Shown: piece after piece, positions 1 to 5,908 of the stretch
Layout of the letters: each line of letters begins with the position of its first letter
How positions within the stretch are numbered: position 1 is the stretch's first letter
From: JBAYVY01 sp041674345
GTDB taxonomy: Bacteria > Planctomycetota > Phycisphaerae > Phycisphaerales > Zrk34
Length of the DNA stretch: 9,817 bases
Direction of reading: 5' to 3'
NCBI GenBank assembly: GCA_041674345.1
Contig: JBAYVY010000117.1
Coordinates: 1 to 9,817, forward strand
Program-made: the position numbers and the translations under genes
Notes under the pieces: generated by a model
The model's database searches: none
Told to the model about the DNA's origin: nothing
Seen by the model: only the letters and a program-made list of their open reading frames with translations

Positions 1-441
1 AAGAAGAACGTCGAGGAAGGCAAGCAATTCCTCGCTGACAACGCCGAGAAGGAAGGCGTGAAGACCACCGCCAGTGGTCTCCAGTATCAGGTGCTGACCG
101 AAGGCACCGGCGCCCAGCCCAAGGCATCCGACACCGTGACCGTCAACTACGAGGGTAAGCTGCTCAACGGCACCGTGTTCGACAGCTCCTACAAACGAGG
201 CCAGCCCGCCACGTTTCAACTCGATCGCGTCATCCCCGGCTGGACCGAAGGCGTCCAACTGATGAAAGAAGGCGGCAAGACCCGTCTGTTCATCCCGTCG
301 AAACTGGCCTACGGCGAACAAGGCGTACCCAACGGACCGATCCCGCCGCATGCCACGCTGATCTTCGACGTGGAACTGGTCAAGATCGCCCCGGCCAAGA
401 CCGAGGAAGCCCCGAAAACCGAAGAACCGGCCAAGCAGTAA
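1..441 (+). CDS. FKBP-type peptidyl-prolyl cis-trans isomerase, Mip/FkpA type (3' part)
   Basis: The gene enters from the left edge: the frame is open from base 1 (KKNVEEGKQFLADNAEKEGV) and ends at TAA 439-441, giving 146 visible residues. The first 20 are the end of the helical N-terminal linker/dimerisation region seen in Mip and FkpA (a run like EGKxFLxxNAxKEGVKTxxSGLQYxV). A complete FKBP domain follows, with NYEGKL, VFDSS, RVIPGW, the LAYGEQG loop and the closing IPPHATLIFDVEL strand, so the proline-isomerase pocket residues (Tyr, Phe, Asp, Val-Ile, Trp, Tyr, Phe) all look present. Family members catalyse prolyl isomerisation on exported proteins, usually in the periplasm or outer membrane; the signal peptide would lie outside the window. 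A short Glu/Lys/Pro tail (KTEEAPKTEEPAKQ) follows the domain. The GTG at 58 is internal, because homologous sequence continues upstream of it. Confidence 0.93.
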   Translation, partial: KKNVEEGKQFLADNAEKEGVKTTASGLQYQVLTEGTGAQPKASDTVTVNYEGKLLNGTVFDSSYKRGQPATFQLDRVIPGWTEGVQLMKEGGKTRLFIPSKLAYGEQGVPNGPIPPHATLIFDVELVKIAPAKTEEAPKTEEPAKQ

Positions 442-447
442 TAGCCG

Positions 448-620
448 TCTCGGAATAAACCACAGAGGCCCAGAGACACAGAGCATGAAAACAGAAAGTC
501 AGAACAGCAAAACAGCAGAACACGCTGCGGTTGAATCGGAATGTTGTGCTTTTCTGCTGTTTTGATGTTTTAGTTTTCCCCTCTGTGTCTCTGTGCCTCT
601 GTGGTGGATTTTTTCCGAGA
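448..620. repeat. Long imperfect inverted repeat with CACAGAG-type ends
   Basis: Left arm 448-483 (CTCGGAA, then ACCACAGAGGCCCAGAGACA...) is complementary to right arm 581-620 (...TGTCTCTGTGCCTCTGTGGT then TTCCGAGA), with few mismatches. A second, weaker pair of arms lies inside: 487-522 (AACAGCAAAACAGCAGAACA region) against 546-577 (CTTTTCTGCTGTTTTGATG region). The whole segment could fold into one long stem with a loop near 523-545. It fills the intergenic space between the FKBP gene and its terminator and carries no credible gene. The form is that of a MITE-like or hairpin repeat; mobility is inference. Confidence 0.7.
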
Positions 621-654
621 GGACTCCCATCGCCAGGCCGCAAGCGGCAAAAGC

Positions 655-684
655 AAAAGCCCCGCACTTTTGTGCGGGGCTTTT
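655..684. terminator. Bidirectional Rho-independent terminator
   Basis: A perfect stem GCCCCGCAC (659-667) / GTGCGGGGC (672-680) with a TTTT loop is flanked by AAAA on the left and TTTTTT on the right. It therefore has a U-tract in both directions. It sits between the convergent FKBP gene and GH4 gene and can end both transcripts. Confidence 0.9.
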
Positions 685-715
685 TTGTTGCTGCGTATTG
701 TCACCGGCGATTGAT

Positions 716-2227
716 TCAGAAGCCGGGCAGGTATTTTTTCTCGGCCTTGAACATCTCCAGCGTCATCGCCTTGATCTGGCGGGGCGTCAGCAGCGCGGCG
801 GTCATCGGGTCGAGCATCAACGCATGAATCGCCGCTTCCTTGCATTTGTTGATGCAGGCGTTGGCGGCCAGGTCGAACATCGCCATGTTGCCCGCGCAGA
901 TGTGCGCCATCTGCGGCGGCAGCGCGCCGTAGCGCGTCGGGTTGATGCCGTTGCCGTCGATCATGCACGCCACTTCCACGCAGCCGTCGCCGTCGAGGTT
1001 GCTGATGAGTTTGCCCGCTTCGCCCTTGTTGGTTTTGCCGGGTTGCGAGGCGTGGTTCATCACGTTGCCGTAGATGCGGAACGGCACATTCTTCTCGCGG
1101 GCCTCGATGATCCATGAGCCGTATTCCCACGAGCGTTCGAGTTTCACCGCTTCTTCGCCCCTGACCAGACGGGCGCGCTGGGCATCGGCGTTCTTGCGCC
1201 AACCGGGCCAGTTGGTGGCGTAGAACCGGCTGCCGCCGTCGTAGCAGGCGCGAAGCAGTTGGCGACCGTCGTCATTCTTGCGGTAGTACGGCAGGTACTC
1301 CGACAGGTGGCCGGACGATTCGGTGATAAACGCGCCGAAATGCAGGCACATGTCCTTGCGAACGATGTCGTTGATCTTCCACGGCTTGGGGGCGCCGTTG
1401 TCGCGGGCGTCGTGGCTGGTGCCGCCGGCTTTGAACTCCTTCGCCGCCTCGGCCAGTTCCTTCTCGAACTTTTTGTGGAGCACGGTGGAATACAGGTCTT
1501 TGCCCTTGTGTTCCAGTTTGGTGAACCACGCCAGGTGATTGATGCCGGCACATTCCCAACGCATTTCCTCGTAGGGCACGCCGGCGTAACCGGCCAGCAG
1601 GTGGCTGGTGCCCTGCACGCTGTGGCACAGGCCGACCACCGGAATCTCCGGCACGGCGCGTCCGGCGGACAGGCACATGATGTTCATCGGGTTGGTGTAG
1701 TTGAGCATGATCGCCTTGGGGCACAGTTCGCGCATGTCGCGCAGAATATCGAGGAACACCGGCACGGTGCGCAGCGACTTGAACAACCCGCCTGGGCCGA
1801 TCGTATCGCCGATGCACTGATCCACGCCGTACTTCAGCGGAATGTCGTTGTCGAACTCGACGCAGGCCGTGCCGGACACTTCGACGCAGCAGATGGCGTA
1901 GTCGGTGCCGGGCAACACTTCGCGGCGTTTGGCGCTGCTGCGCACGGTCCAGCCGTCCGCGCGTCCGGTTTCCTGGATGACGCGGGTGATGACCTTGTGC
2001 ATCATGCCCAGCCGCTTGGCATCGACATCGACCAGGCGGATTTCGCCGCGCTCGGCGCCGGGCATCAGCAGAATGTCGCAGCACAGGCGCGGGCAGAAAC
2101 CCGAACCGGCTCCGAGAAACGTGATGTTGATCGGACGATTGACCTTGCCGTCCAGCCCCTTTTGTGAATCGGCGGCCTTGGAATGGGCGGCGTGCCCCAC
2201 GGCTTGCGATACGGTCTTCTTGGCCAT
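716..2227 (-). CDS. Glycoside hydrolase family 4, probable alpha-galactosidase (MelA type)
   Basis: Predicted 503-aa cytoplasmic NAD+/Mn2+-dependent glycosidase. GH4 enzymes cleave glycosides by oxidising the sugar C3 with a bound NAD, then eliminating the aglycone. Visible motifs: Rossmann nucleotide loop ITFLGAGSGF (residues 35-44), acidic VDVD after strand 2 (66-69), YGVDQCIGDTIGPGG (133-147), NYTNPM (176-181), metal-binding GLCHSVQG (199-206) and CAGINHLAWF (226-235). The C-terminal VEVACMIDGNGINPTRYGALPPQ and HALMLDPMTAALLTP match the MelA pattern. The CHSV form of the metal motif is the one associated with alpha-galactosidases; alpha-glucosidase or glucuronidase activity cannot be excluded. 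ATG 2227 was chosen because AGGAG lies 10 nt upstream; an upstream TTG at 2260 has no comparable support. A Lys-rich extension of about 30 residues precedes the Rossmann fold and is longer than usual. Divergent from the AraC regulator. Confidence 0.92.
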   Translation of the reverse strand: MAKKTVSQAVGHAAHSKAADSQKGLDGKVNRPINITFLGAGSGFCPRLCCDILLMPGAERGEIRLVDVDAKRLGMMHKVITRVIQETGRADGWTVRSSAKRREVLPGTDYAICCVEVSGTACVEFDNDIPLKYGVDQCIGDTIGPGGLFKSLRTVPVFLDILRDMRELCPKAIMLNYTNPMNIMCLSAGRAVPEIPVVGLCHSVQGTSHLLAGYAGVPYEEMRWECAGINHLAWFTKLEHKGKDLYSTVLHKKFEKELAEAAKEFKAGGTSHDARDNGAPKPWKINDIVRKDMCLHFGAFITESSGHLSEYLPYYRKNDDGRQLLRACYDGGSRFYATNWPGWRKNADAQRARLVRGEEAVKLERSWEYGSWIIEAREKNVPFRIYGNVMNHASQPGKTNKGEAGKLISNLDGDGCVEVACMIDGNGINPTRYGALPPQMAHICAGNMAMFDLAANACINKCKEAAIHALMLDPMTAALLTPRQIKAMTLEMFKAEKKYLPGF

Positions 2228-2343
2228 TGCTGAAAAACTCCTGTTGGGTGAAAAATCCAATCTGTGACAATTCCAAATATCTTCACCCGTGAATCAACGC
2301 ATTACAAGCGACGTTTCGTGATTTTCATGGTACATTTTGTGAC
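2228..2343. promoter_or_regulatory. Divergent intergenic control region, GH4 / araC-type regulator
   Basis: This 116-bp gap must hold the promoters of both divergent genes. The heptamer TGTGACA occurs twice in the same direction, at 2263-2269 and 2338-2344 (the second overlaps the regulator start codon). On the plus strand TGGTACATT (2328-2336) reads as an extended -10 box (TGn then TACATT). It lies 7 nt before ATG 2344, and no Shine-Dalgarno sequence is visible there. I see no convincing -35/-10 pair for the GH4 gene. Confidence 0.45.
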
Positions 2344-3222
2344 ATGCCCAATCGCGTGATCCATCTCGAACAGGGCACGGCCCTCTGGAACATCGTCAGC
2401 TACGGCGGCGAACGCCACCCGCACGGCAAGCATTGGTGGCACGACAACCGCCATCGCCAGCCGTTCGGACAGGTCGTCGTCCAATACATCGACGCCGGTC
2501 GCATGACGCTGATCGAACACAGCCGCCGCTTCGCCGTCGAGGCGAACATGGCGGCGATCCTCACCTACGGCGACGACTCGCAATATGGTTTGCTTCCCGA
2601 TGCGATTCCGGATCGGCAGGGTTGCCGCACGCGATGGGTGCTGCTCGAAGGCGCGGGCCTGCCCGAACACATCCACGCCCTGCGAAGCCGGTTCGGTTCG
2701 GTGTTCGACTTCAAACACGATCGCGGCGTCTCCAACGCCATGCGCGATCTGGTCAAACTCGCCGACCCCCGCACCCCCGGCACCCCCGGCACCCCCGGAA
2801 TTCCCGGCGGACGCGACGTGCTGGCCATCGCCGACCACGTCCATCGTCTGGTCATGCGGTTGTTCGAGTTCGGCCTGCGCACGCGATATGCCGCTCAATC
2901 GCCGGTCGAACGCGCCATCGACGAATTGTTGCGCGATCCGCTTTCGCCGGTTTCGATGAAGGAACTGTCGCAGCGTCACGGCATCAGCCGCGAACATCTG
3001 ACCCGGCTGTTCCGCCGGCGCGTCGGTCGTTCACCCGGTCAATTTCTCGCCGATGCCCGGCTGGAACGCGCCTTGTCGTTGTTGCGCGAGACGCACCTGC
3101 CGGTCGCCGCCGTCGCGCGACAGGCCGGTTATCACAATGTCCACACCATGACCCGGCAAATCCGCGCCGCCGCCGGACGATCTCCTTCCGCCGTGCGACT
3201 CGACGCCGAACCCAACCGATGA
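2344..3222 (+). CDS. AraC/XylS-family transcriptional regulator
   Basis: 292 aa. The C-terminal 95 residues form the double helix-turn-helix of the family: first HTH at about 204-243 (SMKELSQRHGISREHLTRLF, then VGRSPGQFL), second at about 253-287 (PVAAVARQAGYHNVHTMTRQ, then AAGRSP). The N-terminal part (about 1-140, His-rich, with HPHGKHWWHDNRHRQPFGQ) is the expected place for a cupin-like sugar-sensing domain, though I cannot match it to a specific one. Between the domains, residues 142-157 carry a PGT-type collagen-like stretch encoded by a 9-bp tandem repeat. The gene is divergent from the GH4 glycosidase, so a role in inducing it is likely but inferred. There is no ribosome binding site before ATG 2344 and a -10-like TACATT sits 7 nt upstream, so the message may be leaderless. 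The stop TGA is 3220-3222. Confidence 0.9.
   Translation: MPNRVIHLEQGTALWNIVSYGGERHPHGKHWWHDNRHRQPFGQVVVQYIDAGRMTLIEHSRRFAVEANMAAILTYGDDSQYGLLPDAIPDRQGCRTRWVLLEGAGLPEHIHALRSRFGSVFDFKHDRGVSNAMRDLVKLADPRTPGTPGTPGIPGGRDVLAIADHVHRLVMRLFEFGLRTRYAAQSPVERAIDELLRDPLSPVSMKELSQRHGISREHLTRLFRRRVGRSPGQFLADARLERALSLLRETHLPVAAVARQAGYHNVHTMTRQIRAAAGRSPSAVRLDAEPNR
2767..2814 (+). repeat. 9-bp tandem repeat (CCCCCGGCA type) inside the AraC-family gene
   Basis: About four units of ACCCCCGGC/ACCCCCGGA, ending in ATTCCCGGCGG. They encode PRTPGTPGTPGIPGG in the linker between sensor and DNA-binding domains. The period of 9 keeps the frame. The core CCCCCGG(C/A)A is the same as in the linker of the palindrome pair at 6176-6203. 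Confidence 0.85.
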
Positions 3223-3266
3223 TAAGTTACTCGTCCCTGCTTTCACACAAAATCGGAGACCCCGTC

Positions 3267-3647
3267 ATGGCACAGGTTCGCTACGCTGATTCGCACGAAT
3301 GGCATGTCCTCGAAGGCGGCATCGTCACCATCGGCATCTCGCGTTTCGCCGTCGATGAACTGACCGATGTCACCTTCGTCGAACTGCCCGCCCCCGGAAC
3401 GAAAATCCAAGCCGGCGGCAGCATCGGCGAAGTCGAATCCGTCAAGGCGACCAGCGAAATCTATTCCGGCATCAGCGGCGAGATCGTCGAAATCAATCAG
3501 AAGGTCGTCGATGATCCGTCCATGCTCAACGCCGACCCCTCCCCCACCGGCCCGGCGTGGCTGGTCCGGGTCAAACCCTCCAATGTCGCCGAACTCGACG
3601 CCCTGCTCGATGAAAAAACGTATCAGGCGAAGTACCCCGCGGCATGA
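3267..3647 (+). CDS. gcvH: Glycine cleavage system H protein
   Basis: 126 aa, the usual length for GcvH. This small cytoplasmic carrier holds a lipoyl arm on a lysine and shuttles the aminomethyl intermediate between the P, T and L proteins of the glycine cleavage system. Visible signatures: YADSHEWH at residues 6-13, GISRFAVDELTDVTFVELP at 23-41, the lipoylation segment GEVESVKATSEIYSGISGEI with the modified Lys at position 60, and NADPSPTGPAWLVRVKP near the end. ATG 3267 is preceded by GGAG 8 nt upstream. It starts 44 nt after the AraC-family gene on the same strand. The other glycine cleavage genes are not in the window, and nothing links its function to the regulator. Confidence 0.96.
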   Translation: MAQVRYADSHEWHVLEGGIVTIGISRFAVDELTDVTFVELPAPGTKIQAGGSIGEVESVKATSEIYSGISGEIVEINQKVVDDPSMLNADPSPTGPAWLVRVKPSNVAELDALLDEKTYQAKYPAA

Positions 3648-3654
3648 CGCGCCC

Positions 3655-3682
3655 CGGCGGGGCCAATTAATTGGCCCCGCCG
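3655..3682. terminator. 28-bp perfect palindrome, acting as convergent-gene terminator
   Basis: CGGCGGGGCCAATT (3655-3668) is followed directly by its reverse complement (3669-3682). It fills the whole 35-bp gap between gcvH and the convergent membrane protein, whose stop codon begins at 3683. It belongs to the palindrome family described below (GGCC-AATTAATT-GGCC variant). No T-tract follows, so the terminator role is inferred from position and stem strength. Confidence 0.6.
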
Positions 3683-5908
3683 TCACTTCATCAGATTCTC
3701 CAGTATCCACTGGTAATGCGGATAGCGCGGATCATCCGTTCCGGATAGCGCGATCGCCCGGCGGATCGCCTCGACCGCCCGGTCGCGTTCACCCTTGAAC
3801 TGATACCACATGCACAATCCCGCCCACGGCTGGGCGTTGGCCGGCGCAAGTTCAACCGCTTTGTCCAGCCACTGTTTGGCCTGGTCGATTTTCAATCCCG
3901 CGTTGATCGCCAGGATCGCCGCGTCGGTCAGCACGTCCCACTGGTCCGGCTTCAGCGTCATCCAGTGTTCCTCCGCCGCCAGCGCCGTGTCCATCTTCCC
4001 CATCGTGATCGCCGCGTCGATGTAATCCCGCAACAGTTGCGTGTCGGTGATCGCCGCCACGTCCAGCTTCTCAAACTGCTTGTACGCCAGAGGCCACTGC
4101 CGCAGCTTTACATACACCTGCCCCAGTTCCGCCGCCAGCGCCGGGTCGGTTTCACCGGCGTCCGCTTTTTCCCGCAACGCATCGGCCCGGTACTGCAACG
4201 CATCGGCGCTTTCCAGTTGCCCGATGCGATGTTCGTACCAGTCGCCGATGTGAAAATCGACGGAGTTTTCCCGTGCATATTTGAGATATTCCGCCGCTTT
4301 CCGGGGGTTGCCGCGCTCGGCTTCGACCACGCCGAGTATCGCAAACGGCCCGGCGTTGCGGGGCCAGTATTCCAACGCCAGCCGCGCATGTTCCGCCGCG
4401 ACATCCAGCAGTTCACTTTTGAGCTTGGGGTTGCCCTCGGCCTTGAACGCCGTCTCCAAAACCGAGTTGGCGAAAAACGCCTGAAACCGTCCGCTGTTCG
4501 GATGATAGCTGACGGTGTAACCCTGAAGCGTCTGATTGTCATGCCACGCGGGAATGTACAGGAACGACACCACCGCCCAAACCACGATGAGCACGACCCA
4601 GGCGGGGGCACTTAAGTGCCCCCGCCGGCGGGGGGAATTAATTCCCCCCGCCACCGCCAGCATCACAAACAGCGACACCGGCATCAACAACCGTTCCGCG
4701 AAGATCGTCCCGATCAGCATCACCGTGTTCGATGGGATCGCCCACGCGATCGGCAAACACAACAGCGGCCCCAACGCATCGCTCCGCTTCCGCCACGCCA
4801 GAATCACCCACACCCCCCACGCACCGCAGATCAATAACCCCCCGATCACCAGCGGATCGTCCAGCCGATCCGTCGGCATCAACATCCGCGGTGAATAGTC
4901 CGGCGAACCGGCGGGAGCAATGAATTGCCCCCGCCGTGATTCAGCGGGCCAAACCATCAGCCGACCCGCCTGGCCGATCAGTTTCACCGGCGTCACCAGG
5001 CGTTCGCTCGCATTGGCCAGCACCATCGGATTGTCCATATCCGACAGTCCGCCGCGAAACGCATCCTTGGGGATGTTGTTCGACATCACCCACCGCTGCC
5101 CCGCCGCGACCAGCACGACCACGCCGACGCACACGGCGGTCGCAATGAATTGCGACCGCGGGCGGGGCCAATTAATTGGCCCCGCCCCCGCCCCCGCCCT
5201 TCTCCACATCGCCAGTTCAATCACCCCCAGCATCGGTGCCAGCAGATAACCCGACTCCTTGCACAACCCCGCCAGCAGCACCACCAGCGCGATGATCGCC
5301 CCGCGTCGCCATATCCCTACGGCGGGGGCAATTAATTGCCCCCGCCCCCGCCAACGAAGCCACAACCCGATGCCCAGCACCGTGAACATCATCGCCATCG
5401 TGTCCGCCCGCCCCACCATCGAACTGACCACCTCGACATGCAGCGGATGCACCGCGAAACCGATCCCCACCAAGGCGGGGGGAATTAATTCCCCCCGCCC
5501 CCGGAAGTTTGGGCGGGGGCACTTAAGTGCCCCCGCCAACCACGCCACCATCGCGCACAGTCCCGCATACAACATTAAATCAATCAGGTGAAACCACATC
5601 GGCGACCCCAGCCCCGTCTGCACCTGCAACCAGTAGGTGAACTGCGTCAGAGGCCGGCTGATCGGCACACTCGCGCCGCGGGGCCACCATTGCGAAATCC
5701 ACACCGTCAGCCCGAACCACGGATCATGCAGTCGCGTATCGCCGGCGATCGCCACGTCATCGTAAACGAAACCGTGATGCACCACCGGCGCGAATAACAC
5801 CAACGCGACCAAAGCGCTCACGGCGGGGGCAATGAATTGCCCCCGCCCCCGGAAGTTTGGGCGGGGGCACTTAAGTGCCCCCGCCGTATTGGGACTTACC
5901 TTGTTCAT
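3683..5908 (-). CDS. TMTC-like (GT-C) membrane glycosyltransferase with C-terminal TPRs
   Basis: 741 aa. Residues about 30-455 are a multi-pass membrane domain with TMTC/DUF1736 landmarks: GFVYDD at 46-51 (acidic motif of the first external loop in GT-C enzymes), SRPLTQFTYWL at 84-94, FAVHPLHVEVVSSMVGRAD at 151-169, CKESGYLL at 216-223, and SNTVMLIGTIFAERLLMP at 393-410. Residues about 470-741 are TPR-type helical repeats (for example AAEHARLALEYWPRNAGPFA, KIDQAKQWLDKAVELAPANA). The family transfers sugars from lipid carriers to proteins outside the cytoplasm; donor and target here are unknown. ATG 5908 overlaps the transposase stop (ATGA), suggesting translational coupling. The gene carries ten palindromic units in frame, adding peptides such as RGQLIAPA, GALKCPRPNFRGRG and GPINWPRP at residues 10-29, 126-145, 187-196, 241-258, 325-334 and 421-436. 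Much of the N-terminus is repeat-derived, so a GTG codon at residue 30 is a possible alternative start. Confidence 0.85.
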   Translation of the reverse strand: MNKVSPNTAGALKCPRPNFRGRGQFIAPAVSALVALVLFAPVVHHGFVYDDVAIAGDTRLHDPWFGLTVWISQWWPRGASVPISRPLTQFTYWLQVQTGLGSPMWFHLIDLMLYAGLCAMVAWLAGALKCPRPNFRGRGELIPPALVGIGFAVHPLHVEVVSSMVGRADTMAMMFTVLGIGLWLRWRGRGQLIAPAVGIWRRGAIIALVVLLAGLCKESGYLLAPMLGVIELAMWRRAGAGAGPINWPRPRSQFIATAVCVGVVVLVAAGQRWVMSNNIPKDAFRGGLSDMDNPMVLANASERLVTPVKLIGQAGRLMVWPAESRRGQFIAPAGSPDYSPRMLMPTDRLDDPLVIGGLLICGAWGVWVILAWRKRSDALGPLLCLPIAWAIPSNTVMLIGTIFAERLLMPVSLFVMLAVAGGINSPRRRGHLSAPAWVVLIVVWAVVSFLYIPAWHDNQTLQGYTVSYHPNSGRFQAFFANSVLETAFKAEGNPKLKSELLDVAAEHARLALEYWPRNAGPFAILGVVEAERGNPRKAAEYLKYARENSVDFHIGDWYEHRIGQLESADALQYRADALREKADAGETDPALAAELGQVYVKLRQWPLAYKQFEKLDVAAITDTQLLRDYIDAAITMGKMDTALAAEEHWMTLKPDQWDVLTDAAILAINAGLKIDQAKQWLDKAVELAPANAQPWAGLCMWYQFKGERDRAVEAIRRAIALSGTDDPRYPHYQWILENLMK
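4601..4652. repeat. Palindrome pair (ACTTAAGT unit + AATTAATT unit), in frame in coding sequence
   Basis: Two perfect 26-bp palindromes abut exactly. 4601-4626 has half-site GGCGGGGGCACTT and 4627-4652 has half-site GGCGGGGGGAATT. On the coding (minus) strand they are read as GGINSPRRRGHLSAPA, between two predicted membrane helices of the TMTC-like protein. Confidence 0.9.
4910..4935. repeat. Single palindrome, AATGAATT variant, imperfect
   Basis: GGCGGGAGCAATG / AATTGCCCCCGCC with two non-pairing positions (A4916 with C4929, and the central G-A). It is read on the minus strand as RRGQFIAPA in a loop of the membrane protein. Confidence 0.85.
5136..5187. repeat. Palindrome pair with altered but still complementary stems
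   Basis: 5136-5159 has arms GCGGTCGCAATG and AATTGCGACCGC. 5160-5187 is a perfect 28-bp palindrome with half-site GGGCGGGGCCAATT. The two abut. The first unit differs from the family stem (GGTCGC instead of GGGGGC), and its partner arm has changed to match. Coding read: GPINWPRPRSQFIATA. A C-rich run of CCCCCG units continues to about 5198. Confidence 0.9.
5321..5346. repeat. Single perfect palindrome, AATTAATT variant
   Basis: Half-site GGCGGGGGCAATT (5321-5333) is followed by its reverse complement (5334-5346), then CCCGCC. It is read in the membrane protein as RGRGQLIAPA between two predicted transmembrane helices. Confidence 0.92.
5474..5537. repeat. 64-bp composite: palindrome + 12-nt linker + palindrome
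   Basis: 5474-5499 (half-site GGCGGGGGGAATT), linker CCCGGAAGTTTG (5500-5511), then 5512-5537 (half-site GGCGGGGGCACTT). Linker and right unit are identical to those at 5848-5885. It is read as GALKCPRPNFRGRGELIPPA at residues 126-145 of the membrane protein. Confidence 0.93.
5822..5885. repeat. 64-bp composite near the start of the membrane protein gene
   Basis: 5822-5847 is the AATGAATT unit, 5848-5859 is the linker CCCGGAAGTTTG, and 5860-5885 is the ACTTAAGT unit. It has the same architecture as 5474-5537; only the left unit differs. It encodes GALKCPRPNFRGRGQFIAPA at residues 10-29, so most of the predicted cytoplasmic N-terminus is repeat-derived. Confidence 0.93.

Noticed and set aside
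1259..2167. Long plus-strand open frame opposite the GH4 gene
   Set aside because: It is a shadow of GC-rich coding sequence; the GH4 motifs on the minus strand are unambiguous.
2228..2343. CRP-type site from TGTGACA
   Set aside because: Neither copy has the inverted TCACA partner at the right spacing, so I report only the direct repeat.
4601..5885. Palindromes as restriction-type or regulator binding sites
   Set aside because: The centres vary while the stems keep pairing, and the units occur in pairs inside coding sequence, which fits a repeat element better than an operator.
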